A DNA stretch of 64,000 nucleotides from Antennarius striatus (GCF_040054535.1 NC_090798.1:2898501-2962500), one strand, 5' to 3'; shown: positions 23,124-42,913, numbered from the stretch's first letter. Notes: generated by a model from the sequence alone, not told the origin. Numbers and translations are program-made.

Positions 23124-26100
23124 ATGGAACTATCCAGCTACCCAGCTCTTCACGTCGTTGAAGACACTTCCCTGACGGAGTGGGAAGTCATTGGCTCTGG
23201 AGGTTTCGGACAAATTTACAAAGCTAGGCATCGAAAGTGGTGCTGTAACGTGGCCATTAAATTGCTTTACCACGATAATGGGTAAGTATTTTCAAAGATC
23301 ATCTATGGACCTCCAAACAGAATGTGAGATACTCATGATGCCGATGATCCCTCACAGGAATAGCACATCATTGCTGCGTGAGATCCAGATGATGTGTCAA
23401 GGAAGCTGCCCGTATGTTATTCAGGTCCTCGGGATGTTCAAGGGTCGACTGCCTTCCTCTGGTCCCTCAGTACAGCTGGGTCTGGTCATGGAGGTCATGG
23501 AGAGAGGTTCACTAGCCTCCCTACAGGTAGCCGCATGTCCTGCATTCAAAACTGGATTTATTCTTTGATTTATTTTTCGCATTCTGTATTCAAGCTTTGA
23601 CCATACAACTTCAACTACTAAACTACAGAATAAATATTGCATGATAAGACCAAGGCTAAACTTTATTTGTGATTGAACAGTAATTTATGTTTTGGAGAAG
23701 GATCAGGAGCTAGCGCATATTCCAATATTTTCGCCTTTATTGTCAGTTTTTTTTTTAGCTTGTACAGAAAGTCCTCATAAAAGACTCTTTAAAGGCCACA
23801 AATGATCTGAAATCAGACATTACATTGCCAGCATTAGTTTGCAACAGCTAGCGACACGATTTATCTCAAGGGATAAATTCCATGGTTTGCTGTTAGACGC
23901 GTGTTTTGTTTACTCCTGCATGAGACTGACCTGTATTTAAAAAAGTGCAAAAGGATGGAAAATTCCAACGGTTCAGAGGAAGCTAATAAATAAATAATTG
24001 TTAGTCACTTGTTTGTTGTAAATCATAAGTTTTAAAAGCTAATTCCAATCATTTTCTCATTTTAAAATGTTAGGGTGCTAATACTTTGCTAACAACAATA
24101 GTGAACAGAATTTTTTGGTAAACAGCAGCTGTTCCTTTCATATGTGCTCTCGGAGCTGCTGACATGCTATTTTTTTGTCTTGTCTGCATTTGTGTCAAGA
24201 AAGTTTCCAAAAAACAATATTATTTTTGTTTTTCCAATGCATAGTTAATTCATAACTCTTCTCAAAGGCTCTTGTACAATCACCACTGGCTGTTTGTGTT
24301 CTAACCGTGGAACCAATCTTGAATTTCCCTGTCAGGACACTTTACATGGAACACCACCGTGGCCGCTGGTCTACAGACTGGCTCACCAAGTGGCTCTTGG
24401 TATTAACTTCCTCCACAGTCTTTCTCCTGCCCTGCTCCATCTGGACCTGAAGCCCAGCAACGTGCTGCTGGACTCCTACATCAACGCCAAAGTGAGTCCA
24501 GGAATGAAGGAACATTCAAGCTGAATTGTACTTTGTGTTCGGTTTCTCTTCCACTGACTTCTTCCTTCCTTTTTGATAGTAATTTCTTCTCCTTTTACAA
24601 TTCACCCCAGCTCACAGATTTTGGCCTTGCTCGGTTTTACCACAGCGTCACACGGGCTTCTAAAAAAGACAGCGAAGACGAAGGGGGAACAATCAGCTAC
24701 ATGCCACCAGAAGCCTTCGACATATCGTACAGCCCCACCCGGGCCTCTGATATCTACAGGTACATTACCAGCAAACCTGTTCTTCAGTAATATTTATTGA
24801 TCATATACATGTACATACATATCAAAAAAATGTAATATAGTGAAAAAGTTCCATATTTTTTTTGTCATTCATTCAGAACGTGAAGCCAATGTATGTTACT
24901 GATTCATTTCACATGGCGTGAAATATTTCAAGCACTTATTTCTTTAAATTTTGATAATGGCTTACAAATAAGGAAAACTCAAAATTCTGAGTCTCAAAGA
25001 ATTATTAGAATATCACATAAGATCAATAAAAAAGTATATTTTAAACAGAAATGTGAGGCTTCTCTCAGATGAGAGCTGATCATTAGCAAAAAAATGCAGA
25101 CTATCTAAATAATAGACTGAAAATGTCTGTCTCTCCTACAGTTATGGTATACTCTTATGGTCCATAGTCACAGGGAAACAACCATATGCAAGTACGTGAC
25201 TATTTCTTTTTTCTTTCCACCTGTCTCAGACTCATTCTAAACTAAAAAACTTGTCATGCTGATGCAAAACATAATCCGCTCTCCACTGCAGATGTGTTGT
25301 CCAGCGTTGTGCGCTTTCGCATCCCACAAGGAGACCGTCCATCGCTGGATGAGATCAGTAGCCAGGTTGCAGGGATTGCAGGGTTGACTGGACTGATGAA
25401 CCTCATGGAGAAATGCTGGGACTCAAAACCCAACCAGAGGCCCACGTCCTATGGTGAGACAACATGTTTACCGTGATAAATTATGGGATTATTGCTAGTA
25501 TATTTAAGACTTAGATAAGCTTTTCTACCCAATATGTAGAATAGAAAAAAATCTGTAAGAAGTCATGACATCAAATGTCTTAAACTTAAGTATTTCTATT
25601 GTAACCTTCTTTTCCAACAAAAAAATAAGTAAAAGACAGATATCAGGAAAGGGGCACTTCAGGGACCAATCACATTTCAGCTGATCTCCCATGTATCCCA
25701 TTGTCCAATAATTTATGATCAAATACTTGAAAAAAACAAACAATAAAAAAACTGTTGAGATCCAGCCAATGACATTTTGGCTTTGTTGTTTTGAATTTGC
25801 AAAATGCCTATTAGAAAAAAAAGGAAATAGGAAAACTGATAAGAAAGAAATCAAAATAATTGTTACTAGCTAGAATTTATCCCATACATTTATTCATGTT
25901 TTGCCACAGTTTTGATCTAATCAGAGGTGTGTGGACAACACAGAAACCAGACTATTTAAAATGACGACTTGACACATATAACTAGTTTCTGAGTCGTCGC
26001 CCTCATGTTACGTTTTTCCCTTGTTTACAGTGTGCACAACTGAGACAGAGGAACTGTATAAAATGCACAAACATTCAATCGTTGACGCAGTCCATCAGGT

Positions 26101-28964
26101 GCTAAAGAAAATGGTAAGGGACAAGTCTCCTCATAAACACATTAGATATGCTGACACGCTGAAGAATTTTGCCATGATCCAGCAGTTCATCGGTGTATGA
26201 CACTGCCTGAGTCACTTTTTCACTTCTTCTTTCCAGGATGAGAGGGAACGAAGTTTAACACAACAGGTTCAGCAGATGTGTATCACTGGGGCCTCAGGTC
26301 AGTTTTTATAATAAATGTGTTCCCTTATTTTTAAGATAATTCATATCTGAATCCTACATCCTGTATTTGTATTTTTGCATATTGAATTTATTAGCTTGTT
26401 ATAAGTTAGTGACACAAGATCACAAAAGTTTGACTACATAAACTCTTCTATTATGCTTTGTTTTGTTAAACTGAGGAAAATAAGTAAACTTTTCTAATAC
26501 CAAAAGTCAACTTACTAGGTTTTGGGGAACTTTAAAGTGCATGACAGAGTCATATTGTTGTAAAATATCTAAATAGTCTTTTCTTAATCCTGCTACAAGA
26601 CATTTTATATTTAATTTTCAAGCATTAGGTTAAATTATTGCAATTTGGTTTGGGTTTTTTTAGCAGTGAGTATGAGGCTTGAAGCTGTAAATATCTATGA
26701 CGTACCAACAGGACGCCCACCAGTCCAGGTAAGATTCAGATATTTTGGCTCACAATGTGATGTTGTGAAATGCTGTCTTTTTTTTTTTTGTCAGAAATTT
26801 TTCAATGCTGTGGTGTTTGTGCATGAACGTTTTTTTTCTACCACAGGAAATTTTTTTAAAGCAGTCACATCCTGCCGCACCAGGGGAATTTTTAGACGTA
26901 ACTACTTCAGTTTTACAGTATTAGATTACCGTTCATGACAAAATATTTTTAAAAAAATCTGCCGAGAGGTTGGTCGTATATTTGATTAGTCAGCATAATT
27001 CCCTTTTTAAAAAAAAATCTCATTCAAAACTTGCAGAGCTGATCACGGATAATATCCAAGCCAGCTTGTTAACTCTGTGGTAGCTCTCATACTGATAGCT
27101 CTCATAATAATAATAATGATTGTAAGACACAAATTTTGCATTTTGTTTAGTTTTAATATCTTTAAGTAAGGAATACCTTGCTCTAGAGCTAAATTTGATG
27201 TCAGAGAACCATAATCGATTGATTTCAAAGATAGTCCAGGAACATACTGTAGGATGGTGGTTCATATTTTCTCTATTTTATTGCAGGAAATGGTAGCTGG
27301 TTGGATGACAAGTCAAGAAGACGTATTCAAAGGTAAAATGGAAGCTTGTGTTGAATCTGCATGGAAGCCCCCAAAGAACACATCAAACACACCATCTGTC
27401 ACTGGTTTTCCCTTTCATAATAATGGATTCTGATTCTGATTTCAGATTCACATTCACCTCAACCTCCAAGCTTGAATGATGTTGACCTGGACAGAGCATC
27501 CACTGACCACAGAGTTAAAGTATCATCTGTCCACCCCATTCACTCATCACCTTCGACCAGGAAATCATCTGAAGAGAGAGCAACCCATATTTCCCAGCAG
27601 GCTTTTAGGTCAGACCAACAACACGTTCAACCTACAGATTCCAGGCTGAATGAAGCGTTACCTCAAAATGCTGGTAAACATGGTCCAGCACACTTTGAGG
27701 TATGTTCTCTCATATTAGGCGAGTACAGTATTTTCCACACTATAAGGCGCAGTTAAAAGCCTTTAATTTTCTCAAAAACCAACAGTGCTCCTTATAATCC
27801 AGTGCACCTTATATATGAAAGCTGTTTTAAAGTAGGCCATTCATCAAAGGTGGACCTTACAATCAGATGCACCTTATAATCCAGTGTGCTTTATACTGTA
27901 TATGAACACGTTTTAGAATGGGTCATTCATTGAAGGTGCACCTTATAGTCCGGTGCGCCTTAAAGTATGAAAAATACTGTACTTTAGAAAGTTGCCGAAT
28001 CGGTAGCGATGTGTACCCAGTCACCATAGTTTCCAGTTGTTTCAAACGTTTTGGACTGAATGTGCCTTTAATCTCATTTTAAATGAGCAAAAGATCCAGG
28101 AGTGATGTTCCTCTTGTTTCTTTCATTAAAGGACTTTTTTTACTTAGTTTTGCAAAACATCATGCACTGACGTCCAGAAAAAAGGAACTAAAGTGATTGG
28201 GCAAGCCGAAAACATCTGTTGAATTGTTCTGGATTGGTGAGGCATCCTTATTCAATTTGCATAACTGCATTAAAGATTGTGTTAAAGTGGGAAAAATCTC
28301 ACAAGGGTTTTTTTTACAGTTTAAAGATTTCCGAGTTATAATCTCTCCATTTCTTGGTTACTTTAAATCTTTCTGACTCCAAAACAGCATTTTATAATTT
28401 CTTCTCGATAAGATTAAGAAACTTAAGAAACAATCTCTTCTGATGCAGTCAGTGTTGTTACGATAATTTATTTAATAAAAACACCAAATTTAACCATTTC
28501 CATCACTATTTACTTTTGTTAAAAGTATTAGCACATGTAATTATTTAAAAACTCATATTATTAAATTATAACTTACTTAATAACTGCAGCTGATTATCTT
28601 CATCAGGAAACCTTGACATCACTGAGCTCCCTCCCATACTATGGACTCCAAGATGCCTGCTTTAATTCTTTTATTCATCTTTACAAAAGTGATTTTTTAG
28701 TGTACTTTGTGTCTGAGATCAATATTGTTTATACAGCGACAGTTCTCCAGCCCTGATGCCCTCCCCTGCCATCAATCTCCTGCACTTGGAGTCCACATCC
28801 ATCTGAGCAACGTGACTGGATTCCAGCATGGGAACAACAACACCATGCACATCTACGCTGCAGATTCCTCAGAGAGGAAACGCCACCCAACAGCACCATC
28901 CAGTGTTGACCTTCCACCGACACACTCACGAAACAGGAAGGAGAAGACCGGAGGCCTTGGATGA
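23124..28964 (+). CDS. ripk3: Receptor-interacting serine/threonine kinase 3 (necroptosis kinase)
   Basis: Twelve coding exons: 23124-23281, 23358-23526, 24336-24491, 24611-24759, 25142-25191, 25292-25453, 26031-26113, 26237-26297, 26664-26728, 27287-27332, 27446-27699 and 28737-28964. Phases close exactly to 526 residues (human RIPK3 is 518). An in-frame TGA lies two codons before the ATG. The kinase domain fills about residues 18-290: glycine loop GSGGFG (24-29), VAIK lysine 46, helix-C Glu 61, catalytic loop HLDLKPSN (144-151), DFG at 164-166 and a C-lobe matching RIPK3 (CWDSKPNQRPTS). The linker is low in complexity, and the last exon carries a RIP homotypic interaction motif, VTGFQHGNNNTMHIY (477-491). 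In mammals this motif pairs with RIPK1 or ZBP1, and the kinase then phosphorylates MLKL. The usual HRD reads HLD here and the RHIM core is F-Q-H-G. Location beside adcy4 and khnyn supports orthology. Confidence 0.95.
24805..25030. repeat. Degenerate dispersed fish repeat in ripk3 intron
   Basis: The order of landmarks (ttcatttcac, gtgaaatatttcaagc, atttctttaaattttgat, aatggcttac, aattattagaatatcac) matches an AT-rich dispersed repeat that is abundant in teleosts. The copy lies between ripk3 exons 4 and 5. I do not assign a class. Confidence 0.5.
27724..27982. mobile_element. Short TIR DNA transposon (MITE), copy 1
   Basis: About 255 bases with terminal inverted repeats: left CAGTATTTTCCACACTATAA, right end the complement with a few changes (GAAAAATACTG). 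TA dinucleotides flank both ends, as expected of Tc1/mariner-type insertion. The inside is built from repeats of the phrase ccttataatccagtgcacc. It sits in the last intron of ripk3. A relative is at 52111-52279. There is no coding capacity. Confidence 0.75.
27983..28736 (+). other. Rest of ripk3 last intron
   Basis: AT-rich intron sequence to the right of the small transposon. I see no exon or RNA gene in it. Confidence 0.6.
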
Positions 28965-29737
28965 GTTGACTTTAATAGTTCTCAAATTTCATTTGTTTCA
29001 ATCGTCACTTCTCAGAGGACAGGAAGGTCCCTAGGTTGTTGCTATGTTTTGTTTAGTTTTTTTAAAAATCCTTTTGGTTTTTGCTTTTTCAGATCTGAAG
29101 AAGTTTTTATTTTAAAATTACGTTTTGATATTTTTTTTAACAGCTTTTACTTTGCCACTCTACTTAATGTGCAAACTGCAGAACAACTTCTTCGCAAATA
29201 ATTTTTATTTGTTCATAATGTGCCTTGTGCACATTAGTAGAATTATTAATATGAACCTGTTCATACTTTCTGTTGGTTTAGACTTACAGAACATGTCAGT
29301 CAGGAAGCACATTAAGACATGTAACCATAGAAATATATTCATTTTATAGACTTTTTTTAATATGTTTTTTAAATATAATTTTTTGAGATAATTTTTCAAC
29401 AAACATGAGACGGAGTTTGAACAGAACTGTTTACACATTGATGCTGAAGACATCCAGAGATTTACAGTTGATTCAATGGTGCTGCCATGAAGCAGAGTTT
29501 TCTTGAATACTTCACTCAAAGGAGCATGATGTATCTTCAATGAAGTGAATGGACAAGCTTGTAAGGAATATTTATGCATTGTTTTTCCTTATGGTGAAAC
29601 AACTGTATTGTTATGTGATGCTGTAAAAAAAAAAAAAAAAAAACGTAAAAAGGCCCAAACAATCTTATTTCAATACTTCATGATTTCCCATCCTGTTTGC
29701 CCTAATTAGAATATAAATCATAAAAAACGGCTTGCAA

Positions 29738-29743
29738 AATAAA
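29738..29743 (+). terminator. Candidate ripk3 poly(A) signal
   Basis: AATAAA about 780 bases after the ripk3 stop codon, making 28965 to about 29760 the likely 3' untranslated region. An uninterrupted A run of about 19 bases lies inside it near 29625. Confidence 0.4.
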
Positions 29744-29810
29744 AATGTCTGCACTCAGAGCTTCCAGTCCACCGGTAAAAATTTTGATGATGTGCCGTTT
29801 TAAAATTTTA

Positions 29811-30332
29811 CAGGCAGTCCTCAACTTACAAACATTCGACTTACAAACATGCGGAGATATGAAGAAACCACATGCCAACATATCCGACTATGAGTTCAAA
29901 ACATTCATGCCAATTACGAGTGATGCTTAACTGTAAATATTGGAAAAATACGTATGCATTTTGATATTATTATACATTTTTATTCTTATTTATTTTACAG
30001 TCACATGGTATTATGTATACCATTATATTTTAATGGTTTTCTAGTGATTTTGAGAGTCCAAAACTGTATTATTTTGATTATTATTTTTCCGTCTATTTTT
30101 TAAAACCATTGTAGAATCGAGAACGACTTCATTCAAAACGATATGTACCTGTATTTTATTCCTTGTTTCTGGTGACTCTTAGGGAATAGTACTCACGTAT
30201 TTAGAGTAGTAATGATATTAAATGACCTCAAATGGCGATAACTGATCAAAGTGTAAAAATGACTTTTATGAACAATTCACCTTCAAACAACCTCTCAGAA
30301 CCAATTGTGTTGGTACTTTGAGGACAATCCTG
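29811..30332. mobile_element. Nonautonomous TIR DNA transposon, 522 bases
   Basis: The left end CAGGCAGTCCTCAACTTAC and the right end (complement CAGGATTGTCCTCAAAGTAC) form terminal inverted repeats, and TA flanks both sides. This fits a Tc1/mariner-class (Tigger or pogo-like) insertion. The subterminal phrase cttacaaacattcgacttacaaac is repeated in inverse form near the right end. No transposase is left. Confidence 0.7.
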
Positions 30333-30334
30333 TA

Positions 30335-31325
30335 TTGATCATTTCTATAGTTTCATGTAATTGTTGATTGCTTCAAAGCGCTTCATTCTGTCACACATTC
30401 TCTTTTATTTTTAAAAGTCTTCGGTGTTTCACACTCCAGAAAAGAATTCACAAAGTGTGAACACAGGCCTCTACTGTGCATCACAGTATGGTGACAAATC
30501 GGATGTGATGGTCCAGTATGAGCTCTGCAGGCTTCTGGCGAAGGATAACTTCTTTCAATGCCAACCCTCCATCTGGCATCAAGTCCGCTGCAGAGAAGCA
30601 TGATCGCTGTGCGTCAATAGGACGACAGGAGATACAGGTTTCATTTTAAGGTTAAAGCTGCAATTTTAATACTGAGATTATACTTACATGTGATCCTGTA
30701 GTCAGGAAACTATCAGTACTAAAGTGTGGATCTGTGGTTTTTCTTTGCAAAACCTTTTATATAATGTTTTATGCACACAGCAGGGATGCATCCTATTTTC
30801 AGAACACCGTCTGTCTGTATCAAGTGATTTATAGAGCTCATTTACAGTCTAGTAGACGTGGTTTGGACGCCATGTTATCAGGATTAAACAAAGACATGTT
30901 TCAAGCATGTGCATGTAAGAAAATGTGAGAGAAGTAACAGTAACAGACAATGCTACTGTTGGAACTTGTTTTGTCAAAGATTATTTCGGGATTTAAAGGT
31001 TTGCTGTAAAATGATAAACATGCCAAAGATTTCAAAGTCAATTCTCAAATGATAACAAGCTGCAAAACTGAAAAAAAGGAATAATTTAAGACTGCATAAA
31101 AAAAGTACTTTTTTAAAAATCCAATACATTTTTTCATATTTTACCGTAATCCAGGTGACAAAGCTGGAGAAATGTTGCCTTAATTTTTCTTTTTCTCTAG
31201 TCTCATCAAAACATATTCAACCATTTTTGCATTTTTTTTTCATAAATGCTAGTTAGCTAGTTTTTTAAAATATTTTAAATGTAAAAAATGACATGTTAGA
31301 TGTGGAAATGTGGCAGACAAAACTT
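30335..31325. other. Gene-free DNA between ripk3 and the cerebellin gene
   Basis: About 1 kb of AT-rich sequence with only short ORFs of no recognisable kind. Confidence 0.6.
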
Positions 31326-31331
31326 TTTATT
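31326..31331 (-). terminator. Candidate poly(A) signal of the cerebellin gene
   Basis: TTTATT on the plus strand is AATAAA on the minus strand, about 550 bases past the cerebellin stop. Use of this signal is inferred from position. Confidence 0.35.
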
Positions 31332-31882
31332 AATTAAAGTATTCAATATATTTTTGTGCAGATCTTAAGACGTGTAATTATTTTGTAACTGCTGCTTGTC
31401 CATGTAGACCATAAAGTAGAGTGATTTATAAATGGCTTCAGGGAACGGACTGATGCAGCAACACGTCTGGGAAAATATCTCAAAGTCTAAAGCTTTAAAA
31501 TTCAAACAATGACAGACATGTTCAAGGCGAGCAATGAAATTCAACACGTTTCAGTATGTTGTTAGTAGTTATCGATCGCACCAGTCAGAGGAAGGGACAT
31601 ACCAACTTGGAGAATGGAACCGTCTGAAGGATTTATCTGTATTTCATGCATTAAAGAAAATATGCAAACCTCTGACAGGCTGACAGCTGGTGTGAGCAAG
31701 CATAGACGACACATTACAGTAGGAAGAACCGAGTGACAGGAAGTCATGAATGGGAAATTTAAATGGAAATGACATTTAGGATTATTCAATACATTCATTT
31801 TGACGCCGCTTCCAACTTCCATGTCTTTATCTGTGGCATATTTCTTCCTGCCCTCGGCTCTGATAATGACCATCAATCTGGA

Positions 31883-38850
<6,968 letters not shown>

Positions 38851-38854
38851 ATTT

Positions 38855-39115
38855 CAGATCAGAAGCAGAAAACTTTATTGCCAAGTAAGTTTACACGCAC
38901 AAGGATTTTTTTATTGGTTTTTTTTGGTGCTTAACGATAAACATGCATTAGAGGACAACATCAAAATACACATAAAAACAAGTAATAGGTAAATATAAAA
39001 ATATAAAATATAAAATGGCATAGAAATGTAAGTGTTGTGAGCAATAAAGAGAACACTGTACATTGGGTGGGATAGTCTAAATAACAGAGAGAAAACTGAC
39101 AAATTAAATAGTTCA
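38855..39115. repeat. Dispersed fish repeat ('actttattgccaagtaagtttacac' type)
   Basis: Starts at aactttattgccaagtaag and runs through gtttacacgcacaagg into a poorly conserved AT-rich body with aaatataaaaatataaaatat. This head is typical of an interspersed repeat found in many teleosts. I do not assign a class. Confidence 0.5.
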
Positions 39116-39688
39116 GTGTCCAAGATATGTGGCAGGTGAAATGTTCAGAACGTTTTGATTGTCATTTAGTAGCTAATATGAGCCTTGAGTATTTATATAT
39201 AAAAGGGAAGTAATTCATAAATTAATCTTGAAATAACATATGTTCTGGATTCATTACTTTAAAACAGGAAGTCAAAGATTTCAGGCTTGCAATACAGGGT
39301 AAACTTTTCTTGACATCAGCTCCTTGGTTAAGTCCGCCCAGGATTGAACTGGTGTGACTGGCAGCCTATCTGAATCTACCATGCCTCCCCCCTCAGTGTC
39401 TTTGCAGCTCTTAAATATCACCTTAAGAAGTGTTTTTCCGTTGGTAAAGGGGAGTTGTTACACCAGTCTAATGTTGTGGTTAAGTTCTGTCTGAGGTGTA
39501 GGTGTGTCTCAAGTGTTACCCAGGGAAACAATGACTAACGCACCAAACAATACAAAGTGACTGACAGGTGAATTTCAGGAGATCAAACCCCTCCTGTACT
39601 GAATATTCTTTATTTCTCCATGTGGATCACCTAAACCTCCTTTTTTATTTTTGTTACTGTTCTGCAGACAAACGCCTCCTCAGACAAC

Positions 39689-42600
39689 ATGTTATCAGAA
39701 AAACATCTTCAGTGCACCATCTGTCAGCAAGTATTCACCGACCCGGTCACCACTCCCTGTGGACACAACTTTTGCCAGACCTGCCTCCAGAATACATGGG
39801 GCAACAATGACGTCTGCGAATGCCCTACCTGTAATAAAACATTCAGTCCCAGGCCTGAAATGAGCATCAACACAGCCTTCAAAGAGCTGGCAGACGCCTT
39901 CAGGAATATTATAGTCTGCTCTTCAGCCTCATCGTTGTCTGCGGCCGGACTGCATGAGGTGGTTTGTGATGTCTGCGCCGCGGCGTCCCTGAGGGTAAAG
40001 GCGATGAATTCCTGCCTGGTGTGTCTGACCTCGTACTGTGAAACTCACCTGGAGCCTCACCACAGAGTCGCCACCTTGCAGATCCATAAACTGATCGCGC
40101 CGGTGAGGAACCTGCAGGACAGGATGTGTGACAAACACGAGAGACTGTTGGAGATGTTCTGCAGGGACGAACAGAAGTGTGTTTGCCTGTTCTGCACTGA
40201 GACGGAACACAAAGATCATCAGGCTGTTCCCCTGGAGGACGAGAGCAGGATGAGGAAGGCGTGTAGAGTCTAGGGGTCTCATCTTGAGGTGGTGATATAA
40301 AAACCATAATCACAAAATTCTCTTCTGTCTGCTTAGATCCAAATAAAGGCGACCAAGGAAGAGTTTCAGCAGACAATCCAGGAACGACTGAATATTATAG
40401 AAGATATTAAAAAATGTCTGCAGCTCAGCACAGTGAGTTTGGATTCAGTTTGGAGCATTTTATTGAAGTTATAGCTGGAGTTGAAGCAGGAGAAAAATGA
40501 CTGGAGGAAACAGTCCCTTCTTGGTGCCCCCATGTAGAAACATGATAAAGAGCCCTGTCATTGTACCATGATAGCTTCACCCTCAAGAATAAAAAAATAA
40601 TAAAAGATGGAAATTGGAATCACGTTAGAGCCATCATGAGTTTGGAAGCTATTCAAGATAACCTACATTTTAGATATAGCACTAAATCTTTTGAAGATGG
40701 ATCAGAGTAGTTCTGGCAAACAAGCAAACAAATAAGCAAACAAACAAACAAATGCAGGGGAAAAAAATCACCTCCCTGTGTTTTTATGATCTAAGATCTA
40801 ATTAATAAGAGCTTAATTTCATCTTTCTGCATCCTGGTGCTGTCCTGTTTCTTTGATTAATGTCATGCGGCCCCAATGTCTTGCACCCCCACCAACATAT
40901 CCACCTGTAATCAGTCTGTAAAGTTGTTTTTATTCATCTGAATAGCCATTTACTTAAATATGAATACCCTATCTGCAAGTCTGAGTGCACTCTATGTATT
41001 TTTTAATGTCATAAATTCATCAACATGTCTTTTCCTGGTGTAGATGAGTGCAGAGCAGGAGATGAAGGAGGGCGACCGTCTCTTCACCTCTTTAATTCGC
41101 TGCTTGGAGGACGGCAAAACTGAAGTCAGCGCTGAGATCATGGAGAAGCAGAAAGCAACCAGCGAGCATTCAGAGGTGGTCATCAACGAGATGGAGCAAG
41201 AAATCGCTGAACTGCAGGGGAGAAATGAGGAACTGGAGGAGCTGCTTCACACCGAGGACCATCTGCACCTCCTACAGGTTGCAATCAACCTCTACACTTC
41301 AGAGACTATCAACGCCTGATTTAAGATGAAGATCAATAATCACAGCAACATTATATTCACACAGCCACGCTCAAAAGTCTTCATTGTGGTTTCCTCTGGC
41401 AGAGTTTTCCTTCTCCCACTTCACCTCCACCCACCAAGGACTGGAGGGAGACCGTCTTCTACCCTGAACTCAGCGTGGGGACGTTGAGGAGAGCTCTGTC
41501 TAAAGTCAATGACACTCTGCAGAATGAACTAGACAGTCTGAGGAAGGAAGGTAAAGCAAGCAAGAAAAATTTTCAATTAATGACATTATGTGAGCTGAAA
41601 AATATTTTTATTTTCTTGACAGAGATGCAAAGGATGCAGAATTATGCAGGTAGGATCCTCCTTTGTGTTATTTCAAAGCAGCGGTGTTTCACTTGAGTTG
41701 CTTTCTTATTTAGTCACTGAAAGACCATGAATAATGAAAAGAGTTAAATAAATACCTGTTTTTCAGGTGGATACAAATGCAAAGGTTGCAGTAAAAGTAT
41801 GCTAGTACATGTTCCTGCTGGTTGTTTTTCAGAAACTACAAAGAAAATCTGTTTGCGAGGAGTTTAGATTGGGATTGGAAACCATTTTTTTTCTTTGTTT
41901 GCTCATCTGATGTACAAATTAATCTCATATCAGAAGAAAAACAACAAAGATATTCCTAAAACTTGTTTTATGTGGTGTCGGAGCAAATTGAAAAGGTACT
42001 TCTTGAAGTCTCGGAATCACCTCCATGTCGTGTTGGACTGGGGAAAGAAGCTAAGAGGGGATGTGTTTGTGTTCGCAGTAGCTTCTGTAATAATTTCTCT
42101 CCATCTTATCCGTCTAGTTGACGTGGTTTTAGATCCAGAGAGCGCCCATCCGAACATCCTCCTGTCAGCTGATGGAAAGCAGGCCGGTCGTGGTGAGCTG
42201 CTGGCCGTCGTCCAGGACAACCCTCAACGCTTCGATCCGGTTATCTGTGTTGTGGGCAGCAGGGGTTTTGTGTCTGGGAGGTTCTACTTCCAGGTAAATG
42301 TCTTGCTTCATGTCAGATTAATTTGTTATAAATTACATTGAGAGCTAAAACTGTATTGATAATCCATTTGTATTTCCATCTCTGATCAGGTTGCAGTGGG
42401 TGAAAAGACCTTCTGGGATATTGGCGTGGTGAAAGAGTCCGCCAACAGGAAGGGAATGATCACCTCCAAGCCAGAGAACGGCTTTTGGACTGTCAGGCTG
42501 AGATGTGGGGATGAGTATCGGGCTTTGGACTCGCCTTCGGTCCATCTTTCACTGAAGGAGAAGCCAGAGACTGTCGGTGTATTTACAGACTACGAGGAAG

Positions 42601-42761
42601 GCACCGTGTCGTTCTTTAATGTGGAGGACAACTCTCACATTTACACCTTCACCGGGTGTTTGTTCTCCGAGAGGATCTTCCCCTTCTTCAGCCCAGGTGT
42701 TTGCGACGAAGGGAGGAACACAGCGCCTTTGGTTATCACAGATGTCAAACTGGAGATGTAG
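39689..42761 (+). CDS. Class IV TRIM E3 ubiquitin ligase (RING, B-box, coiled coil, PRY-SPRY)
   Basis: Seven coding exons: 39689-40267, 40337-40432, 41044-41277, 41403-41550, 41623-41649, 42118-42293 and 42390-42761, in phase, giving 543 residues. The 96-, 234- and 27-base exons are the layout usual for TRIM genes. RING finger at residues 9-48 (C-x2-C, PCGHNFC, CPTC). Two Cys/His clusters follow: a B-box1-like one (CDVC to about 124) and a B-box2 (CDKHERLLEMFC to about 180). A coiled coil covers about 194-340, and a PRY-SPRY domain runs from about 362 to the end (LDPESAHPNILLSADGKQ, FWDIGVVKESANRKG, VGVFTDYEEGTVSFFNV). Such proteins ubiquitinate targets chosen by the SPRY domain; many fish members are expanded, virus-responsive families. 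It resembles the bloodthirsty/TRIM39-like group, but I cannot name an orthologue. The donor of exon 1 (AGA then GTCTAG) is weak and could be a few bases off. Confidence 0.9.
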
Positions 42762-42907
42762 GTCAATGCTGGGTCCGCAATCCATGCCGGTTTATGAGCC
42801 AAAACTGGTTCTTGAATTTATAAGCAAATCAACGCCATGACGTATTTTAGTGTAAAAAGTGGCCCCAGTGTTGTTAAAGTAAAAGACAGATCAGTTTGAA
42901 GTCATTA

Positions 42908-42913
42908 AATAAA
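42908..42913 (+). terminator. Poly(A) signal of the TRIM gene
   Basis: AATAAA 147 bases after the TRIM stop codon, in a short 3' untranslated region. Confidence 0.6.

Noticed and set aside
41895-42117. Upstream extension of the TRIM PRY exon as an open frame
   Set aside because: The acceptor at 42117 restores phase with the 27-base exon and matches the family layout, so the extension is intronic.
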